Shown piece by piece: positions 5,793 to 13,083 of a DNA stretch of 14,643 nucleotides. The DNA is from Lawsonibacter sp. Lineage in GTDB: Bacteria; Bacillota; Clostridia; Oscillospirales; Oscillospiraceae. Position 1 is the stretch's first letter. Each line of letters opens with the position of its first letter. The position numbers and the translations under genes were made by a program. Location of the stretch: the NCBI GenBank assembly GCA_022793355.1, contig JAAWCR010000038.1, positions 1 through 14,643 of the forward strand, given 5' to 3'. The notes beneath the pieces were generated by a model. The model did not search any database, was not told the DNA's origin, and saw nothing but the letters and a program-made list of their open reading frames with translations.

Positions 5793-8700
5793 ATGTATCG
5801 CTGCTGTGTCCATTTTTACCTGGTTGGATGGGAGAAACAGGATGCCGAACTTGTAAAAGGGATCCCCCCGCTGGAGAGCTTTTCTCACGTTTTCGCCGAG
5901 AGCCCCCGGCCGGAGCAGGAGCTGGCGGCAGCGGCGGACGTGATCCTGGCCGATTTGCGGAAGCTGGACGCAGTCGAGACGGTTTCCTCCCTTGCCGCCG
6001 CCCGGCGGGAAGGCTCCCAGCTCATTGCCCTGGCGGAGGCTGAGCAGTTCGTTCCGCTGTCCCCGTTCCTGCCCCAGCTCCAGGATATCTGGACCGCCCC
6101 GCTAAGCGCACCGGCGCTGCAATTTCGCTTTCAGCGCTGGCTGGAGGGCTATAAGCAGTCCAAGGATCTGTGGCAGACCGATCAGTTCCTGGAGGCCGTC
6201 ATCAACGGCGCCCCCAACATGGTGTGGTTCAAGGACAAAAACGGCATCCATGAAAAGGTGAACGACGGCTTCTGCAAAACGGTCAACAAGACCAAGGAAC
6301 AGGTTCAGGGCCGGGGCCACGCCTACATCTGGGATGTGGAGCACGACGACCCCGCCTGCATCGAATCCGAGCGGATTGTCATGGAGACGGAGCAAACCTA
6401 CGTCTCCGAGGAGACGGTGCAGACCGGCGGCGGCAACCGCCTGCTGACCACTTATAAGTCCCCCCTCTACGACCTGGACGGCAGCGTAATGGGCACGGTA
6501 GGCGTGGCCATCGACATCACCCAGGAACGGGCCTACGAGCAGGAAATTATTCAGCAGAACCAGATCCTGGAGGCCATTTTCACCGCCCTGGACTGCGGCA
6601 TCATCTGCCACTCCCTGGACGGCTCCCAGATTATCAGCATCAACCGCGCCGCCCTGGACATTTTGGGCTACAGCTCCCAGGAGGAGCTGACCAAGGACGG
6701 CTTTTACATCGTCGCCCCCTCTGTGTTGGAGGAGGACCTGGAACTGCTCACTGCGGTTATCACCAGCCTGAAAAAAGAGGGGGACAGCGCCAGCGTAGAG
6801 TACCGCGTTCACCATACCAGCGGGGACATCCGCTATATCATGGGCACCTTCAAGGTGCTGCGGGAAAACGACCGGCTCTACTGCCAGCGGTTCCTCCTGG
6901 ACTACACCGCCCAGAAGCAGCGCGAGCAGCAGGAGCGTCTGGAAACCGAGCGCCGGCAGATGGAGCTGGTGCAGGCGCTGTGCGCGGATTTCAGCCTGGT
7001 GTGTGCCTTTAACCTGGACACCGGCATCGGCCAGGCCCTGCGCACCGGCGACTGCCCCATCGGGCTCTTGAACACCCTGTTCAGCGGGGAGCTGGATTTT
7101 GAGCACTGTATGGAGCAGTACATTGCCAACTGCGTCTATGAGGAAGACCGGGAGGCGATGCGGCAGGACTGTCACCGGGAATATCTGGCGGAAAAGCTGA
7201 CGGAAAAAGAGATTTTCTATCTGAACTACCGCACTCTCTGCTGCGGGACAATGCGCTATTTCCAGATGAAGGCCGTGCGCACCGGCGACTGGAACCGTAC
7301 CCGGGCCGTGGTGCTGGGCTTCCGCAACGTGGACGAGGAAACCCGCCAGGAGATGGAGAAAAAGACCATGCTGGAGGACGCCCTGGCCCAGGCCAATCAG
7401 GCCAGCCGAGCCAAGAGCGTGTTCCTGTCCAACATGTCCCACGATATCCGCACCCCCATGAACGCCATCGTTGGCTTCACCACCCTGGCCATCACCCACC
7501 TGGACCAGAAGGAGCAGGTGGAGGGCTATTTGAAAAAAATCCTCACCTCCGGCAACCATTTGGTGAGCCTTATCAATGATGTTTTGGATATGAGCCGCAT
7601 TGAGAGCGGCAAAATGCGGCTGGAGGAGGCACTTTGCCGCCTGCCCGACATCCTTCACGGCCTGCGCAGCATCATACAGGCGGATGTCCGAGCCAAACAG
7701 CTGGATTTCTACATCGACACGGTGGATGTACTGGACGAGGACGTCTACTGTGACAAGCTGCGCCTGAACCAGGTACTGCTGAATCTTCTGAGCAACTCCA
7801 TCAAGTACACACCTACCGGCGGCGTGGTCAGCATGCGCATTATTCAAAAGCCCGGCGCCCCGGTGGGCTTTGCCAGCTATGAGTTCCGCATCAAAGACAC
7901 AGGCATCGGCATGAGCAAGGAATTTGTCGCACACATTTTCGAGCCCTTTGAGCGCGAGCGCAATTCCACTATCAGCGGTATTCAGGGCACCGGCCTGGGG
8001 ATGGCTATCACCAAGAATATCGTCGATATGATGAATGGCTCCATCCAGGTACACAGCGAACAGAATGTGGGAACGGAATTTGTCGTAAGCTTCACCTTCC
8101 GCCTCCACTCCGGTCCCAAGGAGATTCCCACCATCCCGGAGCTGAAAAACTGCCGCGCCCTGGTGGTGGACGACGACTTCAACACCTGCGACAGTGTGTC
8201 CTACATGCTCCAGCAGTTCGGCATGCGGGCGGAGTGGACCCTGTCTGGCAAGGAGGCCGTGCTCCGCACCCGTCAGGCCGTCATGCGCGGAGACACTTAC
8301 AGCGTCTATATCATCGACTGGCTTATGCCCGACCTCAACGGCATCGAGGTAGCCCGGAGAATCCGCAAGGAGACGGGAGAGGATGTGCCCATTATTATTC
8401 TCACCGCCTACGACCTGTCCGACATTGAGGAGGAGGCCAAGGACGCCGGCGTTACCGCTTTTTGCAGCAAGCCGCTGTTCATGTCCGAGCTGCGCACCTG
8501 TCTCAGCTCCATCGTCGGCAACGGAAAGGACACCCAGGAAACTCCTTGTCCGAATCCCCAGAATCGCCGCACCGGCCGCATCCTCTTAGCGGAAGACAAC
8601 GAGCTCAACCAGGAGATTGCCACCGCAATTCTTACCGAGGCGGGCTTCACCGTGGAGGTGGCTTCCAACGGCCAGATTGCCGTGGATATGCTCAAGGCCT

Positions 8701-8948
8701 CCGCCCCTGGTTACTACCACTTGATCCTCATGGACGTACAGATGCCCGTGATGGACGGCTATACCGCCACCCGTGCCATCCGCGCCATGGACAACCACAG
8801 CCTGTCCTCCATCCCCATCCTGGCTATGACGGCCAACGCCTTCGAGGAGGACCGCCGCGAGGCCCTGAGCGCCGGCATGAACGGTCATATTACAAAGCCT
8901 ATCGACATCAAAAAGCTCCTGAAAAACCTGGAGCAGATTATGGAATGA
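5793..8948 (+). CDS. Soluble hybrid sensor histidine kinase with degenerate N-terminal receiver, three PAS domains and two receivers
   Basis: A 1051-residue protein with no membrane segment, so a cytosolic sensor. In order: residues 1-125 resemble a receiver that has lost key residues (see findings); PAS1 about 131-246, PAS2 257-372, a divergent PAS3 393-512; a coiled linker and the HisKA dimer helix with H-box FLSNMSHDIRTPMN and phospho-His550; the ATPase domain with N-box NLLSN (664-668), DTGIG (702-706) and GTGLG (732-736); receiver 1 from about 787 with phospho-Asp842; receiver 2 from about 929 with phospho-Asp981 in LMDVQMPVMDG and Lys in TKPID. No HPt domain is present, so phosphotransfer to an outside HPt or response regulator is expected if the second receiver relays. 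The ATG at 5793 has SD GAGGAAG at 8 bases. No partner regulator is adjacent; signal and output are unknown. Confidence 0.92.
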   Translation: MYRCCVHFYLVGWEKQDAELVKGIPPLESFSHVFAESPRPEQELAAAADVILADLRKLDAVETVSSLAAARREGSQLIALAEAEQFVPLSPFLPQLQDIWTAPLSAPALQFRFQRWLEGYKQSKDLWQTDQFLEAVINGAPNMVWFKDKNGIHEKVNDGFCKTVNKTKEQVQGRGHAYIWDVEHDDPACIESERIVMETEQTYVSEETVQTGGGNRLLTTYKSPLYDLDGSVMGTVGVAIDITQERAYEQEIIQQNQILEAIFTALDCGIICHSLDGSQIISINRAALDILGYSSQEELTKDGFYIVAPSVLEEDLELLTAVITSLKKEGDSASVEYRVHHTSGDIRYIMGTFKVLRENDRLYCQRFLLDYTAQKQREQQERLETERRQMELVQALCADFSLVCAFNLDTGIGQALRTGDCPIGLLNTLFSGELDFEHCMEQYIANCVYEEDREAMRQDCHREYLAEKLTEKEIFYLNYRTLCCGTMRYFQMKAVRTGDWNRTRAVVLGFRNVDEETRQEMEKKTMLEDALAQANQASRAKSVFLSNMSHDIRTPMNAIVGFTTLAITHLDQKEQVEGYLKKILTSGNHLVSLINDVLDMSRIESGKMRLEEALCRLPDILHGLRSIIQADVRAKQLDFYIDTVDVLDEDVYCDKLRLNQVLLNLLSNSIKYTPTGGVVSMRIIQKPGAPVGFASYEFRIKDTGIGMSKEFVAHIFEPFERERNSTISGIQGTGLGMAITKNIVDMMNGSIQVHSEQNVGTEFVVSFTFRLHSGPKEIPTIPELKNCRALVVDDDFNTCDSVSYMLQQFGMRAEWTLSGKEAVLRTRQAVMRGDTYSVYIIDWLMPDLNGIEVARRIRKETGEDVPIIILTAYDLSDIEEEAKDAGVTAFCSKPLFMSELRTCLSSIVGNGKDTQETPCPNPQNRRTGRILLAEDNELNQEIATAILTEAGFTVEVASNGQIAVDMLKASAPGYYHLILMDVQMPVMDGYTATRAIRAMDNHSLSSIPILAMTANAFEEDRREALSAGMNGHITKPIDIKKLLKNLEQIME

Positions 8949-8950
8949 CA

Positions 8951-8985
8951 AATGCCCGCTGGATTCCTCCAGCGGACATTTTTTT
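8951..8985 (+). terminator. Terminator after the hybrid kinase
   Basis: Stem TGCCCGCTGGA/TCCAGCGGACA (8953-8963 with 8968-8978; one C-A mismatch) around TTCC, followed by a run of seven T. It starts 2 bases after the kinase stop. On the other strand the stem is followed by TTTG, so it may also stop phoH transcripts. Confidence 0.88.
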
Positions 8986-9011
8986 GCCGTCCGCACCTTT
9001 CTCCCGGCAAA

Positions 9012-9992
9012 TTAGCGTCTGTCCTTTTTGGCATTTCGCTTGTCCTCATCCACCTCATAGGCCTTGATTATCTTCTGGACCAATGCGTGGCGCACCACAT
9101 CCGACTCGTTAAGGCGGAGGATGGCAATATCCTCCACTCCCTTCAGCACCCGCATGGCCTCCCGCAAACCGGACACCTTGTCGGCGGGCAAATCAATCTG
9201 CGTAATATCTCCGGTAATGACGATTTTGGAGCCAAAGCCCAGCCGGGTTAGGAACATCTTCATCTGTTCCCGGCTGGTGTTCTGTGCCTCGTCCAGAATA
9301 ATAAAGCTGTCATCCAGCGTGCGGCCCCGCATGTAAGCCAGAGGAGCCACCTCGATGTTGCCCCTCTCCAGGTACTTTTGATACGTCTCCGGGCCCAGCA
9401 TCTCAAACAGCGCGTCGTACAAGGGCCGCAGGTAGGGGTCCACCTTGGATTGCAGGTCGCCGGGGAGAAAGCCCAACCGTTCCCCCGCCTCCACCGCCGG
9501 ACGGGTGAGGATAATCCGGTTGATCTCCTTGGCCCGGAAGGCGGCCACGGCGGCGGCCACGGCCAGGTAGGTTTTTCCGGTGCCAGCGGGGCCGATGCCC
9601 AGGGTGACCACGTTGTTCTTGATGGCCTCCACATACTTCTTCTGCCCCAGAGTCTTGGCCTTGATAGGCTTGCCCTTGGCGGTGACACAGATTACGTCTC
9701 CGGCCAGCTGGACAATCTGGCTCTCTTTGCCCTCCTTCACCAGCTGAAGCACATAGCGCACATTCTGTTCGTTGATAGCCTCCCCCTTGGAGGCCAGGGT
9801 CATCAGGTTTTCAATGGATTTGACGGCGTGTAAAACCCCCTCCGGATCCTCCCCTGTCACCTTGAGCATGGAGTCTCGGCTCACCACCGCAACCCCCATC
9901 TCGTGCTCAATCATGCGGATATTTTCATCAAAGGAGCCAAACACGTTGATGGTCTCCTCCAGGCGCTCTAAACTGATGGTCTGTTCTGTCAT
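9012..9992 (-). CDS. phoH: PhoH family ATPase
   Basis: A 326-residue PhoH/YbeZ-type protein of typical length. The N-terminal ~110 residues form the KH-like RNA-binding region of the family; the C-terminal P-loop ATPase has Walker A GPAGTGKT (134-141) and Walker B IILDEAQN (231-238), with TRPAVEAGERLGFLPGD (163-179) and VITGDITQIDLP (258-269) also characteristic. It is cytosolic; family members are linked to RNA metabolism and are usually paired with the rRNA endonuclease YbeY. SD AAGGAGA precedes the ATG. It is third in yqfC-yqfD-phoH, matching the Bacillus order, but pgpH/ybeY do not follow: a convergent kinase gene does. The cellular role in Firmicutes is not settled. Confidence 0.95.
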   Translation of the reverse strand: MTEQTISLERLEETINVFGSFDENIRMIEHEMGVAVVSRDSMLKVTGEDPEGVLHAVKSIENLMTLASKGEAINEQNVRYVLQLVKEGKESQIVQLAGDVICVTAKGKPIKAKTLGQKKYVEAIKNNVVTLGIGPAGTGKTYLAVAAAVAAFRAKEINRIILTRPAVEAGERLGFLPGDLQSKVDPYLRPLYDALFEMLGPETYQKYLERGNIEVAPLAYMRGRTLDDSFIILDEAQNTSREQMKMFLTRLGFGSKIVITGDITQIDLPADKVSGLREAMRVLKGVEDIAILRLNESDVVRHALVQKIIKAYEVDEDKRNAKKDRR

Positions 9993-10052
9993 TGGTAAAA
10001 AATCTCCTTGCTCTGGTCTATCATTGTGCGGGCCCGGCGGCCTTGGCGCCCC

Positions 10053-11273
10053 CTACGGGTTCTCCGGCAGTTCCCACGTCCCCGGCTGTTCCTCGCCAAT
10101 CTCCTCCAGGCACTGGGCAGTCAGGGTGACCTCCAGCCTACCGCCGCTGATTTTTGCGGAAAACCGGGTGTCTTCCACCTGTCCATCCTCCCCAATCAGG
10201 GCTTTTAGCTGTTTTTCCAGCTCCTCCTCCAACAGGCTTTGGGCGGCGGTCCGGTCCACCTCCACCGTTCGGGCGAAGTACTCCCGAAAGGTCTCCCGGC
10301 TCAGGGACAGGGGCAGCGCTCCCCCGCCGGGCAGCTCCGCCTGGCGTACAGTTGTCATTTTATCATACATGGGCCAGGAAATACTAGTGTTTCCGAAAAT
10401 TTTTACCCGCTGTCCGAAAATGTTTACAGACCAGACATTTTTTTCCGCCCCGGTGTAGTTCTTCACCCTTGTCTCCAGGGGAATTGCGGCGGTGAGCACC
10501 CGCCAGGTCCTGGCCCACACCCTCCCCCGGGCGTGAGTCTGGTAGTACCGGTTAGGCATATCGCTGTACTTGGGCGGCTCCATGGTAACGGTGCCCGCAA
10601 TCAGCACGTCCCCTTTTGCCACCACGTCCCCTTCCGCCACCACCGCGTCCCCCTGCTCCGCCTCCACATGGGTCACCACGCCGTCCGCCTGGGCGACGAT
10701 GTCAAAATATCCCAGCTCCTCCAGCCGCTCCGGCGTCTTTATCTCCTCCCGGACAATCACCTCAAGGCGGGTGCCGTGGAGGTTCAGCCCCATCCAGGAC
10801 AGGCTGTCCAGCTCCACCAGCGCCTCCTGCGCCAGCTGGCTCAGGTCCAGGGAGGGGCCGTACACCCCCGGCCGCACCCCCAGCTGACGCAGGCAGGTGA
10901 GGATAACGGCGGCGGGTACTGTCTCATTCCCCGTCACCTGAATGCTCAGCACAAAGCGGGACAGAACGCTGACCGCGCACAGAGCAAAGGCCAACCCCGC
11001 CAGAAAGGCGTATCGGGTACGGAAGCGCCCCAAAAAGTCGGGCAGGCCCCGGCTGGCCTCCCGCTCCGTCACGCATCCCGCCCGCTCGGCCAGCTCCTCC
11101 AGGCGGCCCAGGGTGCGGCGGCGGGTGGTGAACCGGGCCGTATGTTCATCCAGCCACTCCATGGCCCAGAAGTCGATGTTCTCCTGGGCACACAGGTTGA
11201 TAAAGCGCTCGGGGAACAGCCCAGTCACCCGCAGCACCACCATCCCACGGATGAAATTCATCAGCTTTCTCAT
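10053..11273 (-). CDS. yqfD: Sporulation protein YqfD
   Basis: A 406-residue YqfD family protein, near the ~400 usual. It has a soluble N-terminal region (1-85), one membrane helix at about 88-108, then IQVTGNETVP, which begins a POTRA-like repeat, and further on a barrel-like segment DGVVTHVEAEQGDAVVAEGD with a repeated GD-V-x-x-GD pattern around 205-235. The bulk is therefore predicted outside the cytoplasm. In Bacillus the yqfC-yqfD pair is expressed in the mother cell and affects sporulation; the molecular function is unknown. It lies 9 bases after yqfC with a weak G-rich SD, and 60 bases before phoH. Its presence supports a spore-forming host. Confidence 0.93.
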   Translation of the reverse strand: MRKLMNFIRGMVVLRVTGLFPERFINLCAQENIDFWAMEWLDEHTARFTTRRRTLGRLEELAERAGCVTEREASRGLPDFLGRFRTRYAFLAGLAFALCAVSVLSRFVLSIQVTGNETVPAAVILTCLRQLGVRPGVYGPSLDLSQLAQEALVELDSLSWMGLNLHGTRLEVIVREEIKTPERLEELGYFDIVAQADGVVTHVEAEQGDAVVAEGDVVAKGDVLIAGTVTMEPPKYSDMPNRYYQTHARGRVWARTWRVLTAAIPLETRVKNYTGAEKNVWSVNIFGQRVKIFGNTSISWPMYDKMTTVRQAELPGGGALPLSLSRETFREYFARTVEVDRTAAQSLLEEELEKQLKALIGEDGQVEDTRFSAKISGGRLEVTLTAQCLEEIGEEQPGTWELPENP

Positions 11274-11282
11274 AGCGGCCCC

Positions 11283-11564
11283 CTATACCAGTGTAATCTG
11301 CGTGATTTTTCCCGTAATGAGCAGCTCCAGCCCCGTCATAGCCCGCAGCTCCAGCCCCTCCCCCGCAATTTTGATGACCCAGCCGCCCCCGCTGACATGA
11401 ATCTCCTCCCGGCCATAGGCCAGAATGCCCCTGTGGTTCTCCAGGCGCAGCTCCCCGTCCCCCACCAGCTCCAGCTTGGGCAGCCCCGCCAGGGCGTCGG
11501 CGGGCAGGTCGAACATCTCCGCCGTCCGCTCCAAAAACCGGGAGCGCCGGGGTTTTCGGTCCAT
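11283..11564 (-). CDS. yqfC: Sporulation protein YqfC
   Basis: A ~93-residue YqfC family protein (family usually 90-100), with a basic N-terminus (MDRKPRRSRF), ELVGDGELRLENHRGIL and a C-terminal VKI...LELRAMTGLELLITGKI stretch. It is cytosolic and always partnered with yqfD; its sporulation role is known from Bacillus but its activity is not. Start choice: a GTG at 11573 is in frame, but it is part of the AGGTGA SD itself. The ATG at 11562-11564 follows that SD by 5-6 bases and is preferred, shortening the longest frame by three residues. The SD is within a perfect 12-bp hairpin (11570-11605), which should affect expression. Confidence 0.88.
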   Translation of the reverse strand: MDRKPRRSRFLERTAEMFDLPADALAGLPKLELVGDGELRLENHRGILAYGREEIHVSGGGWVIKIAGEGLELRAMTGLELLITGKITQITLV

Positions 11565-11605
11565 AAAAATCACCTCTCCCCTATCTATATGAGGGGGAGA
11601 GGTGA
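11565..11605 (-). terminator. SD-sequestering / terminator-like hairpin before yqfC
   Basis: Arms TCACCTCTCCCC (11570-11581) and its exact complement (11594-11605) with a 12-base loop. Read on the - strand the downstream arm contains the yqfC SD (GGGGAGAGGTGA) and is followed by five T (ATTTTT, within 11565-11570) and then the ATG. It can thus block the ribosome site and could also terminate read-through from the DUF2975 operon 24 bases upstream. Confidence 0.75.
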
Positions 11606-11628
11606 AACTTGTCTCTTAAAATATTTGC

Positions 11629-11997
11629 TCAATCCGCTTTTACCCGCGCCTCCACGACTCGGTTGTTTTCCAGGGAAACGTATAAATATTCCGGAAATAT
11701 GGCCCAGGGCCGGCCTGCGGCGTAGACCAGCACGGTTTTCGCCGCACCGCCGCCGCTCCCACGTACCTGCATTTCGTCATCATCCGTCCCCAGCAGGGCC
11801 TCCACTTCCCCGCGGGTCATGCCCTCCAGGCCGTTGTACTGCTCCATCAGGCTCTCCACCAGCTTTCCCCGGCGGGAAATATCAGTATCCGCCCAGCGCT
11901 CCGGGGTAAAGTGCCGGTCATACTGCCGCCAGGCCAGAAGCAGGAGCGCGGCTACCAGGAAAATTCCCAGCCGCTTGTGCGCCAAAATCCATTTCAT
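11629..11997 (-). CDS. Membrane-anchored BamE/SmpA-like protein
   Basis: A 122-residue protein with a short basic start (MKWILAHKRL), one hydrophobic anchor at about 10-23, no lipobox cysteine, and a soluble domain outside the membrane. The YNGLEGMTRGEVEALLGTDDDE stretch (about 54-75) and the closing LYVSLENNRVVEARV strand pair resemble the SmpA/OmlA (BamE-like) fold, in which a GMTxxEV-x-x-LLG helix precedes beta strands ending in y-v-x-f-x-x-n-x-V-x-x-v. This is a fold-level resemblance by eye; a Gram-positive cell has no BAM complex, so function is unknown. The ATG overlaps the TGA of the HTH gene (ATGA) with a strong SD GGAGGAGGA, so translation is coupled to it. Confidence 0.65.
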   Translation of the reverse strand: MKWILAHKRLGIFLVAALLLLAWRQYDRHFTPERWADTDISRRGKLVESLMEQYNGLEGMTRGEVEALLGTDDDEMQVRGSGGGAAKTVLVYAAGRPWAIFPEYLYVSLENNRVVEARVKAD

Positions 11998-12212
11998 TTT
12001 GATTCCTCCTCCGGCACGAACTCTAAAATGTCCCCCGGCTGGCAGTCCAGCGCCTTGCAGATGGCCTCCAAAGTGGAAAAGCGCACCGCCCGGGCCTTAT
12101 TGTTCTTCAAAATGGACAGATTTGCCATTGTTATGTCAACCTTCTGCGCCAGCTCCCCCAAAGAAATCTTTCGCCTAGCCATCATCACGTCCAAATTCAC
12201 CACAATCGCCAT
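11994..12212 (-). CDS. Cro/CI-type HTH regulator, YozG-like
   Basis: A 72-residue single-domain XRE-family protein. The HTH covers about residues 17-40 (SLGELAQKVDITMANLSILKNNKAR) and is followed by FSTLEAICKALDCQPGDILEF, the typical fourth and fifth helices. This short YozG-like subfamily is repeatedly found next to DUF2975 membrane proteins, as here (11 bases after that gene, SD GGGGGG). It probably controls its own operon, possibly in response to the membrane partner, but no target is known. TGA overlaps the start of the following membrane-anchored gene. Confidence 0.9.
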   Translation of the reverse strand: MAIVVNLDVMMARRKISLGELAQKVDITMANLSILKNNKARAVRFSTLEAICKALDCQPGDILEFVPEEESK

Positions 12213-12223
12213 AGCCCGCCCCC

Positions 12224-12808
12224 CTAAATGGTCAGGTCCTGGTCCTCTTTCAGCTCCGCCGCCTGACGGAACAAGGCGGACATCACCAGAAAGAGCAGAC
12301 CGGCCATAAGGAACCCCAGGATGAACAGGGTGTTGTAGGTAAACAGCGGGGCGGCGCTATGGTCGTGCCCCAGCCACCAGAAAAGCCGCGCCAACGCTAT
12401 GCTGGAGAGCATCCAGCAGCACACCGCCGCCCGGCTCAGCGCCTGGGCGTTTTTTATCTGGAAGGGATTGCCCTCCAAGATGGTGTCCAGCACCTTCTTG
12501 GCCTGCCAGAGAATCATAGCGGTACAGCCGCCGCACAGCCAAAAGAACAAGCTCAGCATCCTTACAGACGTAAGCTCAAACAGACAGCGGAACCCACCCA
12601 AACACACAACTCCAACAAAAAGGAGCCCCCTCTCCTGCAAGGCCCATGCCAATGCCTTTCGCCACTCCGGGTCTGTCATTGTGTCTCTGTCAAGCCAAAC
12701 CACGGCCATTCCAGGTACAAACAGCATACAGGCCAAATTGACCGCCAGTACGACAAGCACCATCGTTCTCAAAACAGCGGCCAGCCTCTGAACAGCCGTC
12801 TTTTCCAT
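12224..12808 (-). CDS. DUF2975 integral membrane protein
   Basis: A 194-residue protein with about four membrane helices (near 14-38, 61-102 as one or two, 124-146 and 157-179). Family marks are the cytoplasmic ILEGNPFQIKNAQALSRAA segment (110-128) between helices and the C-terminal LFRQAAELKEDQDLTI. DUF2975 proteins are of unknown function and are regularly linked to YozG-like HTH genes; a sensor or anti-regulator role is a guess from that linkage. It is the first gene of a three-gene operon from the strong promoter at 12836-12864, with a leader of only ~20 bases and a G-rich SD (AAGGGGG). Confidence 0.88.
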   Translation of the reverse strand: MEKTAVQRLAAVLRTMVLVVLAVNLACMLFVPGMAVVWLDRDTMTDPEWRKALAWALQERGLLFVGVVCLGGFRCLFELTSVRMLSLFFWLCGGCTAMILWQAKKVLDTILEGNPFQIKNAQALSRAAVCCWMLSSIALARLFWWLGHDHSAAPLFTYNTLFILGFLMAGLLFLVMSALFRQAAELKEDQDLTI

Positions 12809-12835
12809 GGGTAATTCCCCCTTTCGGTTGGTTCC

Positions 12836-12864
12836 ATCCTAGCACAGCCAAAACTGATTGTCAA
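12836..12864 (-). promoter_or_regulatory. Strong sigma-A promoter of the DUF2975-HTH operon
   Basis: On the - strand: TTGACA (12859-12864), a 17-base spacer ending in TGC (extended -10), then TAGGAT (12836-12841). The start would be near 12829. AT-rich DNA (12856-12890) upstream resembles an UP element. An HTH operator could overlap but no clear dyad was identified. Confidence 0.9.
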
Positions 12865-12906
12865 TATATTTTTATTGTTTTTCGATAAATTTCAAAGAAG
12901 GAAAGC

Positions 12907-13072
12907 GCCCCTTTCTGAAAGGGGCTCCGCCCGGAGGGCGGTGGGGACTGCCTTCGGCGAAGCCGAACATACGAAATAACCCAAATTTGCTCCACACGTT
13001 TCGCCTGCGGCGAAGCACAATCCTCCGCCCCAGTTTACGAACTGGGGCGCCTCCTTTGAAAGGAGACTTTTT
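12907..13072. repeat. Cluster of six short hairpins between nth and the DUF2975 operon
   Basis: Consecutive inverted repeats: 12907-12925 (GCCCCTT arms), 12927-12941 (CCGCCC/GGGCGG), 12953-12967 (TTCGGC/GCCGAA), 13000-13014 (TTCGCC/GGCGAA), 13026-13049 (10-bp perfect stem CGCCCCAGTT, loop TACG) and 13051-13065 (CTCCT/AGGAG, then ACTTTTT). Open frames across it are short, Arg/Pro-rich and start-less in any SD sense, so I call no gene. It may be an intergenic repeat element, a compound terminator for nth, or a structured RNA. Confidence 0.7.
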
Positions 13073-13083
13073 ACGCTCTCCTG

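Noticed and set aside
6102..8108. A 668-codon open frame on the - strand.
   Set aside because: It lies wholly opposite the hybrid kinase, whose frame has full domain matches; the predicted peptide is low-complexity and rich in His, Val and Gly, as expected of a GC-rich shadow.
11571..11573. GTG as the start of yqfC.
   Set aside because: It is part of the SD (AGGTGA); the ATG at 11562-11564 has correct spacing and gives the usual family N-terminus.
10239..11909. A 556-codon open frame on the + strand.
   Set aside because: Antisense to yqfD, yqfC and the BamE-like gene; Pro/His/Arg-rich composition typical of shadow frames.
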